A DNA stretch of 64,000 nucleotides from contig OX459105.1 in NCBI GenBank assembly GCA_949775045.1, positions 310,001 to 374,000 on the forward strand, given 5' to 3'. How positions within the stretch are numbered: the first letter of the stretch is position 1; each line of letters starts with the position of its first letter. Source of the stretch: Metridium senile. Taxonomy: Eukaryota; Cnidaria; Anthozoa; Actiniaria; Metridiidae. Both the position numbers and the translations under genes were made by a program. Under the pieces are notes generated by a model, which saw only the letters and a list, made by a program, of their open reading frames with translations, made no database searches and was not told where the DNA came from. Below, piece by piece: positions 24,121-37,214 of the stretch.

Positions 24121-24774
24121 TTACCCCTGAAGATTAATGTCAAATTGAGTACTCACATTTACAATATAACGTATGGTACAACCCCAGTATGAGCTTATTC
24201 CCCACAAACCCTGTTCTTCCGTTGATTTAGTCTCCAAACACTCTTGTAAAAATTCCCCTATTCGGTTACATATGTCATCATTGCCCTGGTCCAAATACCC
24301 GTCAAAAACGTTGGAGACCTCTTATATCAAAAACTCGTTCCTACCTTGTCTTACTAACTAAACCTAGGCCTATAAAGTGTTTGGAATTCCAGCAAAACTC
24401 TCGATAATGCCAAACGAAATAATGAAGAGAGGTATTCCCCAAGCTGAACAGTTAAGGGGTGGGCCATTAGATTTTTGAGGGGGGGGGGGGGGGGGGGGGG
24501 GGGGCAGCAACAATGACAAAAAAAATTTTCGTGCAGGTTGAAAAAAAAATTCCTGCACAACCACGAAGGACAAAAAAAATAGCCTGCAAAAATAATTGCC
24601 CAACCCTCCCCTCAAAAATCTAATGGTCCACCCCTAAGCAACAATGTTCCCGCCAGAACCCACAGATACTTAGTCTGCCTGTGTCTATAACAATTAAAAG
24701 AGCTTACCTTTTCCGCAGCTAGAACAAAACTTGTCCTCATCTTTCACATTACATCCACACTTGGAGCAAAACAT
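24121..24774 (-). CDS. Small zinc-ribbon protein, two exons (tentative)
   Basis: Exon 1 (24774-24708) encodes a compact zinc ribbon: FCSKCGC, about ten residues, then FCSSCGK, giving two CxxC pairs at the very N-terminus. It ends in phase 1 at a GTAAGC donor. Exon 2 is proposed at 24320-24121: after ATAAG the phase fits and the frame stays open for 65 codons with coding-like composition (GYLDQGNDD, IGEFLQECLET, SSYWGCTIRYIV) to TAA. The total is 88 residues. Exon 1 is convincing. The acceptor of exon 2 has a weak pyrimidine tract, so the join is less sure. I do not recognise the C-terminal part. The gene lies upstream of FRRS1-like on the same strand. Confidence 0.58.
24479..24504. repeat. 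Poly-G run (about 26 bases)
   Basis: An uninterrupted G run. A similar poly-C run of about 22 lies at 25738-25759. Both are prone to length errors in sequencing. Confidence 0.9.
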
Positions 24775-25319
24775 CAGTAACTAAAGATTTATACTTGTGA
24801 CTATAACTGTGGCTGAAACGGTAAAGACGAGAGGCGACAACTGCCGTCGGTCAGTTGATATGAACGATAGGTAATAGAATGAAATTTGTAGCACCGTAAA
24901 AATGTTGACTTAACTTTACTGACGTTTCGAGCTTTAGCCCTTCGTCGGAGTAAAAGAGTTAGACTAAGGGGCTGTTTATATGAAGGCGAGTTGTCCCTTC
25001 TAGCAGGAATAACTCTTTTGTTTTGTGTCCCCCGGGGAATACAAAACAATAGAGTTATCCCGGCTAGCAGGGACTATTCAAAGTCCATTTGAATTGGTAA
25101 TATGGTCCCTGGGGATTTAATGAATAACGTATAAAAGGAACACAAAGCCCCACTCAATGTTCTTGGCTCTAGTCGCCGTCAGAAAGGCGTAGTGAACCGC
25201 CCACCCGCCCTGGAGCCATGAATACGGGTTACTAATTACTGGTACGCTTTGGTTTGGCTTGTCCCAGGCCAGACCGATTCCCCATACCTTATTTACATAT
25301 CATGAATAACAATACCCAG

Positions 25320-25520
25320 GGTAGAATATTACACTATACGGGGATGATCCGCTGAACAGGGTATGGTTTATCGAGCTTTCTGTCATAAACAGGGTATGGT
25401 TTTGTTGAGTTTTCTGTCATGAACAGGGTATCCTTTTTACCCCATTTCCCAATTTCCTTAGTTTTTTTTTTGTCATATTCAGGGTATGGTTTTTCGCATC
25501 AACGATAAGCAAGCTGATAT
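25320..25520. repeat. Degenerate repeats around CAGGGTATGGTTTT
   Basis: Four to five imperfect units contain AACAGGGTATGGTTT and TTTCTGTCAT. The preceding region, 24960-25100, repeats text seen at 23930 (GGGGCTGTTTATATGAAGGC), a dispersed repeat. Confidence 0.65.
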
Positions 25521-25749
25521 ATTTATTAGGTAATTAATATGATGTGCAGCGCGGTCTTTCGTCTTTCGGGAAATTCAGCACGTTTTCGCGGCATAAGATT
25601 TTATCGCGAAGTCCCTAAGACAGGAAATGTGACGTTAATTGAGAAACCCGCAGAGCTAGTAAGCTTTTTTTTGTCATAAACAGGGTAACCGTTTTAGGAT
25701 CCCAGCGGAACACCCCTACCCAAATCCTAGTGGAGTACCCCCCCCCCCC

Positions 25750-25981
25750 CCCCCCCCCCTGGTAAAATGTGTACGTTGTTAACTGATGTAACTCATCTTT
25801 ATCGTCTCTATTTTGAGTACAACAATCTTGTAACGTTTTTAGTAAAGAGATGGTCTTGTCGAGAGTAACAGCATGTCCTTCGACAGCTTCCAAGTCGAAA
25901 GGAAACTGGCAAATACGCTCTGTCTAGGATATGAATCAAAAGCGCTCGGATATCTCTCGGTTCAAATTCGTGGTCCGCCAT
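25750..25981 (-). pseudogene. Possible frameshifted coding exon, unknown family
   Basis: From ATG 25981 one frame reads MADHEFEPRDIRALL and ILDRAYLP. Near 25905 the coding-like frame shifts to FDLEAVEGHAVTLDK, ISLLKTLQDCC and NRDDKDELHQL, up to the poly-C tract. Both halves have natural composition, so either a first exon carries a small indel or two exons of a gene are seen out of context. I recognise no domain. It overlaps the start of a palindrome-rich region, which favours a broken gene. Confidence 0.3.
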
Positions 25982-26071
25982 TTCGTTTTCTGGAAACTTT
26001 GACACCAGGCCTTTTCTCATTTCTCGTACCCAGACCCTTGATCCCGCAGCAAAATGGAAGCGGGTCTGAAC

Positions 26072-26655
26072 ATGAGCTGTAGGATACATTGTGTTTGTTT
26101 GCGAATTATCAATAAAAAACAAGGTTTTCTAACGTCTCTTTTCTTACCTTTCGTGTTGAACTTTCATGATCCATTAATAGATAAATGCTGTGCTCGAAAA
26201 AGGTCCATTTGAAAGCGTATATCCACAATAACAACTCGCTAATATAACCGAATACTGTTCGTTTTACTGTTCGGTTCGGCTACCTTGTTTATCGAGGCTC
26301 GGCCACCTAGCTTTACTGCTACCTGTGTTGGGGGATTATAAAGAAGCACGCGCTATCCTGCTAGGTGGCCGAGCCTCGATAAATAAGGTAGCCGAGCCTT
26401 GATAACCCAAGCGGCCTTGCAGCCGTGGAGCGGTAAATTCGTATTTTGATACGAACAGTAAAACGAACAGTATTCGGTTATATTAGCGAGTTGTTATTGT
26501 GGATATACGCTTTCAAATGGACCTTTTTCGAGCACAGCATTTATCTATTAATGGATCATGAAAGTTCAACACGAAAGGTAAGAAAAGAGACGTTAGAAAA
26601 CCTTGTTTTTTTATTGATAATTCGCAAACAAACACAATGTATCCTACAGCTGATG
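26072..26655. mobile_element. Palindrome with about 200-bp arms and nested inner hairpin
   Basis: Left arm about 26072-26275 and right arm about 26445-26655 are reverse complements (for example CCTTTCGTGTTGAACTTTCA). Between them an inner inverted repeat has GCTCGGCCACCTAG and CTAGGTGGCCGAGC. No transposase is present. Confidence 0.85.
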
Positions 26656-26929
26656 GTTGTATAGTTGAATTGGTCGTTGAATACTTGAATAAGTAATTGA
26701 ATTGAATGATTGAATAACACATTGAATGATTGATTATCTTGTTGAATATATATTTGAATAAAGGGTGATATTGAATATTGCTACAATCGGCTTGCCATAT
26801 TATATTCACATATCTGTGTTTATGAAGCAAATATGTGGCAAATGTCACATTTGCTAATGCGAGAAAATATGTTACTAATTTCTACATTTTCTACATATTT
26901 GCTACACTCATATTCTTCGGCGTCATATT

Positions 26930-27215
26930 CGCAACGGTTAGCTCAGTTGTCTGTGCGCCGGTCTGTTGTGCGGGAGGCTCGGGTTCGATTCCCGGTCGGA
27001 CCAACACTCAGGGTCTTAAAGTAATTGAGGAGAAGGTGTTGCCTTTGTAATCACACCTGCAAACGGTTAGACCTTCGAGTGGCTCGAATATCACTTAAAA
27101 TGGAGGTCCCGTCTCTTACCACTATAGATACATGTAATATGAGGGACGTAAAAGAACCACAGAGGACGTAAACCCGAAATCTCTGGCAGTGACCACCCTC
27201 TGTGTACTGTACTAG
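26930..27215 (+). mobile_element. tRNA-derived SINE
   Basis: Pol III boxes are clear: a box A-like TTAGCTCAGTTGTCTG (about 26938) and box B GGGTTCGATTCCC (about 26980). The body that follows (TTGAGGAGAAGGTGTTGCC, TGCAAACGGTTAGAC, GAGGGACGTAAAAGAACC) is of a type I associate with cnidarian tRNA SINEs. The acceptor stem does not pair, so it is not a tRNA gene. Confidence 0.8.
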
Positions 27216-27220
27216 ATTAT

Positions 27221-27488
27221 ACACCTAATCCAAAAAACGTTGTCGGGTCCGCCGCACAGTCCTCGCGCCAAGACCGTGAAGGAAAACACAGTGAATATTT
27301 TGATGAGAATCAGTGATAAAACAAGAAAATAAAAGTAGGCACAACACTATTTCGTTGAAAAAAGTACCACACTAGAGTGTGAACATGCAAATAAATTAAT
27401 TACTGATTAGATATAACGAATATCTTTCACAGTCTTGGCGCGAGGACTGTGCGGCGGACCAGACAACGTTTTTTGGATTAGGTGTATA
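27221..27488. mobile_element. MITE with about 55-bp TIRs
   Basis: The ends read ATACACCTAATCCAAAAAAC and GTTTTTTGGATTAGGTGTAT. The homology runs on through CCGCCGCACAGTCCTCGCGC. The interior is non-coding. It directly follows the SINE. Confidence 0.88.
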
Positions 27489-27562
27489 TGTATATTTGGA
27501 CGCCAGTTGATACCAGCTATTTCTCGTAAATAGCTGATTGGCCATTCCAGTATAAACATAGA

Positions 27563-29113
<1,551 letters not shown>

Positions 29114-30947
29114 CTATATGCGACCATCTATTATATTTGTAAAAATATGCATAAAAGAGACAAACTGGTAATCAGGTCCAAAGCGACTGTTGGCAGCAAG
29201 CCTTGGATCCGTGATCGCATTTCCTTTTCCATCAAGGTTTGTGGCAGCAGTACTTCCAGGCTTATGAGACCATTGTCCATTAGTATTCTTGTCAAGACGA
29301 TACCAATGATAATCGACACCTAAACAGCAAGAAAGAAAAAAAGAGAAATACGTTATGATACAACAAACTCAACATCCAAAATGCTGAACTCCAAAAACAT
29401 TAGCACGCTCTAACAAGGAAATGCTACTTTTGTACATTGCTTTTGCTTGATACTCAAAATATATTTTTTCTTGAATGTATTTCGAGTTCACCTTAAACCG
29501 AAATGACTACCGTATGGTATCAACGTACTTTTCGAAGTTTGAATTACTTGAGAAATTACATATGCAAACCTTCGCCTACCGCTTATGATTATTTAAGGAA
29601 TTTATCTTAGGGGATTTGTACAAATACTTTCTTCCGCTTAAAGGTCCGTCTCACATGATCTCTCACTTTTAAGACCTTATACTCTCTCCCATATTTCAAG
29701 AACAATAACCAATTTGTTTGAATAGAACTGAGGACTGGATATTTTCTTACCTTCGGCAACAACGAGTGCTACCAAGCAGTTTGGTTGTGCCGGTGCTTCG
29801 GGGACAGAACCATCGTCTGGCGCATCTATCTTCAGCAAACCATCGCTTCCGGAGGACTTGAGCACCTCCTCTTTGGTAATTGTAGATATTGGCTTTCCAC
29901 TGGCAGACCCAGGCTGTGCAAAACTGTTGGTGATTTTGTCGTTTGCATAGTTGTAGCAGTTGTTATTTTTACGGACCAAGTCGCTGACGTTCCATCTGTC
30001 CAGATTGAGCTCAGGAGCATAGTGTTGTATTGGCTCAGTGGCGGTTTTGCCAGCGCTCTTACTGGGATGGTAGGCTCCTTGCACATGGGCTGACACAACT
30101 TCTTTTTCGATGGCATTAGAAATCTTTTGGCGCAAGGCATTTGGTATTAACCCATCTGGCATGGTATCAAGCAGTACCTTTTGTAGGGCTTTCGTCTCCT
30201 TGCCTACAATCAATTCTTCGTGATCGGTTTCTGGGTGATCCAGAAGAAAACCTCTGAACCCGAGAATATGAGGCAGATGCTCGTGGCCGTACGTTTTGCG
30301 TCCCGCTGATCTGTCCAGATGTATTTTCAACTTCTCACGATGAAGGTTCCAAACAGGATCGGAAACACCACTAAATATCACCAGAGTTACTTTGTATTCC
30401 CCTGCATTTTGAAAGAAAACAATTGATTTCTCAGTACACTGAAATGATATTCCATTATTTTTTTTCTGAAAATAAGATCTAGACAGTTTTTTATGTGCAT
30501 ACTCAAGTTTTACGTTTTGGATAGAGAAATGAAACATTAATGGACTATATTTTAGAAATGGTTATAATGCATTAGAAAAAAGAGGACGACAGTTAAAATG
30601 CATTAATTAGGTACAAACATTTTTTGCTACAAATAAGCTTAGCTGCAATACATCAAAGACTGAAATAGTTCATTTTTCACGTTTCTCAAAACAAATTTCA
30701 ATAACTAGCATACATGTAACTACTAGTAAAGAGGCTCGTAATTTAGGAGTAATATTTGACCAACATCTATATTTAGTATTTAATTTTCGGTTGCATTCAC
30801 TTATATTATATTGTATATTTCTAAACTTCATTTGTAAATAGATATCTTCTATAATGTAAGCGCATTGAGGCTCGCTAAATGCGCAAGAACTGTTAGTTAA
30901 ATTAAATTAAAAACACATCACGAATATTTGAAGTGCTTACCTTCCAT
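29114..30947 (-). CDS. Uncharacterised 287-residue protein with Cys/His motifs, three exons
   Basis: Exons 30947-30941 (ATG GAA G), 30401-29751 and 29319-29114 join in phase 1 with strong splice sites to give 287 residues. The N-terminal part has VWNLHREKLKIHLDR and HLPHILGFRGFL; then KNNNCYNYANDKI with Cys151, and in the last exon VDYHWYRLD with His224 and WSHKPGST. The Cys and His motifs recall a cysteine-hydrolase dyad, but I cannot name the fold. I have a weak memory of similar proteins among bacterial hypotheticals and a mollusc shell-matrix protein; treat that as unverified. There is no signal peptide in this start. All splice junctions look intact. The first intron (30402-30940) contains an L2-like tail near 30790-30910. 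Confidence 0.75.
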
Positions 30948-31179
30948 GCTCACTGATGCTATTGCTCGTAATGAGGCGTTGGCGGTAAGACTTGGGTTTG
31001 TGTTCTTCACTGGATCACGATTTGCTCCACACCGCTCAACAGATAAAACTGACTGAGTAACTGGTGATCGAGCATTCTGTATTTGTCATTATCTGTGTCG
31101 CTTGTTGTTCACGTGATTTTCCAGCTAAGTAACTTTAACCACGCCCTATCTCCGGGTTATTTCCAGTCATGTGGTTCTT

Positions 31180-31985
31180 TCATAGAGCAGCAATGACCCA
31201 GATTCATCGACGTGACCCGGAACGGCGTCATCTTTTGATTGGATTCTATAGATACAAATGATTTCATATCTAAAATTGAAGATTGAGAATTCACGTCCGT
31301 GTAAGCATAGAAATACGTTTGTTTGTGAAGGAAAGGATGTCTTCACTACAATGACACGTTGGTATAGTTAAGGTATCTGGACTGGTTATGGACCCCTATG
31401 TGCGCGACCTCAAATTGTGCTCAAGCTTTACAATATTTTGTTATAAAAGTATATATTATCTGATAGGTGAATAAATGTAGTTTTAGGAAACATTTTCGAA
31501 TTGTCCATAACTTAAATTGCGAAAAAGATATGTAGAGTTCAGTGCGATTTCAGTGTCCTTTGTTTGAAAAATCATAGCCCTTTACAAATTACTGTCACGT
31601 TAATAAAAAACACGTTTTTGCACGTAAAAGAAGTTAATCTCTATCTATCTCTAGTTAATATCTATCTTAGATCAGTTGCTACGAGATCTTAAACATCGAC
31701 GATCGATATTTTAATGTATTTTCTTACAAATTCTCAAGAATTGCAGACACCGTCTCACGCTTCAAACATTGTTCTACAAAATTGCGAAATTTAGTTGGAA
31801 TCTGTTAAAATTTGAGCGAATGAGTCGTTTAAAAGTTTCTTCTTGTACTAAGAGAGTCCAATCAAAAGATGACGCCTGTCCGTCTCAAGTGGATGATTCT
31901 GGGTCATTGCTGCTCAATGAAGGAACCGAATGCCTTCAGGTGAAAAACAAGCATCCTTCACTTCACAAACAAAACCTATTCCTAT
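31180..31985. repeat. Dispersed repeat, inverted and direct copies
   Basis: An inverted copy lies at about 31180-31260 and a direct copy at about 31853-31985 of the segment at 28180-28290. The text between has no gene. They sit upstream of the 29.1-30.9 kb gene. Confidence 0.65.
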
Positions 31986-32088
31986 GTAGTCCAGTCAATC
32001 TACGAAAATATTGACCTTAACCTGCCACTAATTGCAACAGAAGGTTTCTCAACGGTTTTCGACTCAGAATAATATGCCTTTCAACATA

Positions 32089-32750
32089 TAACGAAAATAA
32101 AGAAATCAACAAATGAAAATAAGTAATAACAAATAAACAGCAGATCTATTTTGACAAAGAGTTTTTCTGCTTGCAATATAAGTCCTATTAAACGAGATAC
32201 AAAAATACAAAACGTCAAACAGAACTTCAAAACATTGTAAATGCCTGAATGCCTGAATGCCGTGACATTTTCAGCTTTGAAATCTGATATGCTTGTATCT
32301 TTGTATCTTTGTATCTTTGTATCTCGTTATAGTGCAAGCCATTGAGTAAAAGGCTTGCACTATAATGAGATACAAAGATACAGAAATACAAAGATACAAG
32401 CATATCAGATTCCAAAGCTGAAAAACGATCTATGTCAATATCACGCATTTCAGGCATTTGCAATGTTTTGACGTTTCTCGATGTAGGCGATTTGTTCATA
32501 TAATTGTACAAAATAACAAACTTTTAGAATAAAAAAGAATAACAATAATGTAACAATAACGTGGGCGACATAGCGTTTTCTATAGAATTTCTTGTGTGAG
32601 GCAAATTGCTTGTTTTGATCAAATGACGCCAGAAAATATTTTAGCAAGTTTCCAAACGGAAACCAATCGTTTAGTGTTTTAAGTCCTGAAAGCAAAATGA
32701 CTCTATCTTTTCATCCTACTGTTTAAGGTTTTGGTTACTCATAAGCCGTC
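32089..32750 (+). repeat. 660-bp direct repeat, copy 1, with internal hairpin
   Basis: Almost identical to 34032-34694. Inside, AGTGCAAGCC..GGCTTGCACT is the tip of a long hairpin flanked by GATACAAAGATACA-type units. The outer part (GTAACAATAACGTGGGCGAC, GAGGCAAATTGCTTG) occurs a third time at 33655-33728. Confidence 0.88.
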
Positions 32751-33229
32751 CACAAGCATTTTTTTCAATCCTTTTTGTGTTTTTTTTTGTTGATCGAATT
32801 ATAAAAGTGCTTTGAGTCGCGCGTTCCAGTATGCCTGTAATAACAACTTCAAAAAACTCGTGGCACTCGAGCCAAAACTATTTTTAAAACTAACTATAAT
32901 GATAAAAACTCTTGAAACATTGTGTAAGTGTAATATTTATTGATCACTTTTGCTTGTATTTACATTACATTTAATAAAATCATCGACGTCGGAATCCGCT
33001 GTCCTCGCTGAGTCCTCGGCTCTATTTGGGTGAAAAATATAGAAGCAATAACATATCATTTTAACTTAAAGTTCATTAAAAATAAGTTCATTTAGTCATT
33101 AAGTTAGTAGTCAAACTCAGATTATGTCCTGTATGTAGCTAATATGCTCTGTTAGCCCATGGTTCGACAACAACAGCAGCAATAACGGACAAAAAAAAAA
33201 CATTTAAGTTTGAAAGTGGATCGATATAA

Positions 33230-33990
33230 TTCAATGTCCATATTCCTATATAACTAACCGTAAAAACCAGACGTATAAGGGAAATTTTTATACAATAACA
33301 ATGCAGTTATCTTCACCAATCTTGCAGAACATCTTTGACCCTGTCTGATCTATTGCGTGCACTTATCATGCGACATTCTTTGCGGTTTCGTCATCCTTGA
33401 AAAAACACTAAATCTTTGAAGTGTGTTACATCGCTAGTTTTGTAAAATCATGTACTGCAAGGAACACTTATTCACTTTTTATTAAGCTCATTAATTTTTA
33501 AAAAATATTAATAGTTGTTATTAATTGTCTTGTCATTATTCTCCCCCGCAGCCGTTTTTCGCTTTTTGTGGTAGAGAAAAGAAGCATTACCAATGACGCG
33601 GGGGAGGCTAGTCAGTTGGTCAAGCTAGTCAATTGTATAAAAATTTGTATAACAATAATGTAACAATAACGTGGGCGACATAGCGTTTTCTATAGAATTT
33701 CTTGTGTGAGGCAAATTGCTTGTTTTGAAATGGCTATAAGACCCCGGCTATAACTAAATGGGGGCAATATCTGTATAAAGCCCTTGAATTGATAATGAAC
33801 AGGGTAATACGTGATATAAAGCCCTAAAAGTAACAATGAAAACCGATGTAATCATGTAATAAAGGCTGATAAAGCGCCTCGATCTATGAGATTGTGCCTC
33901 CTGTGATCAGACATGGTCAAGGATGTTCTGCAAGATTGGAGAAGATAAGTGTTTTGTTATACACCTCACGTCTGGTTTTTACGGTTAGTT
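33230..33990. repeat. Inverted repeat between the two 660-bp copies
   Basis: TAACTAACCGTAAAAACCAG and ATCTTGCAGAACATC near 33250-33350 are mirrored near 33915-33990. A GC-rich hairpin (CTCCCCCGCAGCC..GCGGGGGAG) lies at 33541-33607. The direct copies plus this inverted pair suggest one composite element. Confidence 0.7.
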
Positions 33991-34031
33991 ACTCTGACTG
34001 ATTACAGCCCTGGATAATCAAAGGATATCAA

Positions 34032-34694
34032 AATGAACGAAAATAAAGAAATCAACAAATGAAAATAAGTAATAACAAATAAACAGCACTTCTATCTTGA
34101 CAAAGAGTTTTCCTGCTTGCACTATAAGTCCTATTAAACGAGATACAAAGATACAAAACGTCAAACAGAACTTCAAAACATTGCAAATGCCTGAATGCCG
34201 TGACATTTTCAGCTTTGAAATCTGATATGCTTGTATCTTAGTATCTTTGCATCTTTGTATCTCGTTATAGTGCAAGCCATTGAGTAAAAGGCTTGCACTA
34301 TAATGAGATACAAAGATACAGGGATACAAAGATACAAGCATATCAGATTCCAAAGCTGAAATACGATCTATGTCAATGTCACGCATTTCAGGCATTTGCA
34401 ATGTTTTGACGTTTCTCGATGTAGGCGATTTGTTCATATAATTGTACAAAATAACAAACTTTTAGAATAAAAAAGAATAAAAATAATGTAACAATAACGT
34501 GGGTGACATAGCGTTTTCTATAGAATTTCTTGTGTGAGGCAAATTGCTTGTTTTGATCAAATGACGCCAGAAAATATTTTAGCAAGTTTCCAAACGGAAA
34601 CCAATCGTTTAGTGTTTTAAGTCCTGAAAGCAAAATGACTCTATCTTTTCATTCTACTGTTTAAGGTTTTGGTTACTCATAAGCCGTCCACAAG
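34032..34694 (+). repeat. 660-bp direct repeat, copy 2
   Basis: See copy 1; few differences, one being a longer T run near the end. The open frames in both copies are equivalent and look non-coding. Confidence 0.88.
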
Positions 34695-34847
34695 CAGTTT
34701 TTTTTAATTTACACTCACATTATTACTGTTTACATTTTACGTTTTCTTATCATTCCTTCTACCATTGTCTACAGAGATGGTTTGTTTGTCTGAGTCACAC
34801 TGCGGAGTCATTTTCCGTGACGTCACTCGCGCGCATCACATTGAACC

Positions 34848-37211
34848 ACAGGGAGCCCAAGCTCATCACTTTTACAGTAAATGTATGGAGTCGCGAGATA
34901 TCCTTTCGCTGTGCCTCAAATATACAATAATAAAAACTTTTTTTTACGTAGATAGTTGTGTATAATTGTTTTCTAGTCTGTGACCGAGTTTTAGCTCAAT
35001 TAGAGCGATTTTGACGAAAATACCCCAGAAAGACAAAGAAGAAGACAAGGGTGGAAACAAATCGAGCCGAGCCGAGACGATCGATCTTACTTCTCACCTA
35101 AATTCGAGTGCTAAATGAAACTCTACACTAATTCGAACCACATAATGAGAAAGACTGATAAATTTCCTAAATATATATGTAGGTTGAGTCAAAATCGGTT
35201 ATGGTTAGCCGGAGTAAGGACTCGACAAACACGAAAAGTTCAAACCAAAACCGCCGAAAACATCCGTTCGACTAGTACCTTGGACACCAAACCGCTCCCG
35301 TGTCCCCTAAGTCAAGTTTTTGACATGTTCAAAAAAAATTCATCAGCTTCATCTTCAATATGAAGTAGTCCTTTGCTTCTGTACTGCCTAGGAGCAACAG
35401 AAGACAGACAGTACAGAAGCAAAGGACTACTTCATATTGAAGATGAAGCTGATGAATTTTTTTTGAACATGTCAAAAACTTGACTTAGGGGACCCGAGAG
35501 CGGTTTGGTGTCCAAGGTACTAGTCGAACGGATGTTTTCGGCGGTTTTGGTTCGAACTTTTCGTGTTTGTCGAGTCCTTACTCCGGCTAACCATAACCGA
35601 TTTTGACTCAACCTACATATACATTTAGGAAATTTATCAGTCTTTCTCATTATGCGGTTCGAATTAGTGTAGAGTTTCATTTAGCACTCGAATTTAGGTG
35701 AGAAGTCACAGGCAGCCCAAGCTCTGAATTACGTCATTGAATATGCTTGTATATTGGTGAATAAAGACTCGAATTACAACAGTTTCAGTGTCTTCACTTT
35801 ATTCTTCAGTATGTTCACTTCATAATTTGAATGAAATACAAACTTTGTGGCATGCTGTTCTATGAATGTTATATTGTCTATGTGTGTCATTTTTTACGCG
35901 AAAAACGACTTATTTAGGGGTGAAATTGAAGTTTTAGTTTGACCTACTTCACCACTTACTAATAAGAAGACAAGGCTGGACACACGCCACAAGGTCACCC
36001 TCGAACTCGGCGCCCAAAACGATACTTTCTCCAATCGAATTCCATCGAAACTTCGGGTATAGACAGAGGGATAATTGAAATAAATCATGCCGAAATTTCA
36101 TGAGAATACCTTTTGGCAAGGCAGAGCAATCGTACGATATTTGCCAAATTTCGTCAAGAACTGAGGCTCGGTAAAATGAAGTCGGACACCGGATGTCCAA
36201 CGGCTCTTGAAGCCTCGACCTGGAGATACGAAACCCATGCCCACGGAGGGACGGTACATTCGTGTCGGAGAGGTCATTTTCCCTGCAAGTTTGTTGTTTA
36301 TGTGTCAAAACCTTTTCCTTCGATCGTTTGAATATATATTTGCTGCAATTAATAATATAAATGTTAGTATATATGACCAAAACAATAATTGTAATTCTTT
36401 TAATCGTAATGTACCGTCCCTCCGTGGGCATGGGTTTCGTATCTCCAGGTCGAGGCTTCAAGAGCCGTTGGACATCCGGTGTCCGACTTCATTTTACCGA
36501 GCCTCAGTTCTTGACGAAATTTGGCAAATATCGTACGATTGCTCTGCCTTGCCAAAAGGTATTCTCATGAAATTTCGGCATGATTTATTTCAATTATCCC
36601 TCTGTCTATACCCGAAGTTTCGATGGAATTCGATTGGAGAAAGTATCGTTTTGGGCGCCGAGTTCGAGGGTGACCTTGTGGCGTGTGTCCAGCCTTGTCT
36701 TCTTATTAGTAAGTGGTGAGGTAGGTCAAACTAAAACTTCAATTTCACCCCTAAATCAGTCGTTTTTCGCGTAAAAAAACGACACACATAGACAATATAA
36801 CATTCATAGAACAGCATGCCACAAAGTTTGTATTTTATTCAAATTATGAAGTGAACATACTGAAGAATAAAGTGAAGACACTGAAACTGTTGTAATTCGA
36901 GTCTTTATTCACCAATATACACGCATATTCAATGACGTAATTCAGAGCTTGGGCTGCCTGTGGAGAAGTAAGATCGATCGTCTCGGCTCGGCTCGATTTG
37001 TTTCCACCCTTGTCTTCTTCTTTGTCTTTCTGGGGTATTTTCGTCAAAATCGCTCTAATTGAGCTAAAACTCGGTCACAGACTAGAAAACAATTATACAC
37101 AACTATCTACGTAAAAAAAAGTTTTTATTATTGTATATTTGAGGCACAGCGAAAGGATATCTCGCGACTCCATACATTTACTGTAAAAGTGATGAGCTTG
37201 GGCTCTCTGTG
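34848..37211. mobile_element. 2.4-kb nested foldback element, CACAGGGAGCCC termini
   Basis: The outer arms (34848-35088 and 36968-37211) start CACAGGGAGCCCAAGCTCAT. A 7-bp direct repeat ATTGAAC flanks both ends. Inside are a second arm pair (about 35706-36257 and 36408-36966, starting CACAGGCAGCCC, loop about 150 bp) and, on the left only, a separate near-perfect palindrome (35089-35706, centre about 35397). Frames through the arms are not protein genes. The element has no transposase. Confidence 0.85.
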
Positions 37212-37214
37212 ATT

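Noticed and set aside
26930..27003. tRNA gene
   Set aside because: Boxes A and B are good but the acceptor stem does not pair, and a SINE body follows directly.
32089..34694. Two paralogous protein genes on the minus strand (143 and 94 residues)
   Set aside because: The frames run through a long palindrome and repeated GATACAAAGATA units; they have no domain and the two copies differ in length because of stops.
35949..36719. Pair of identical 170-residue proteins on opposite strands
   Set aside because: They are the two arms of the foldback element read in the same way; the composition is not protein-like and the frames cross the loop.
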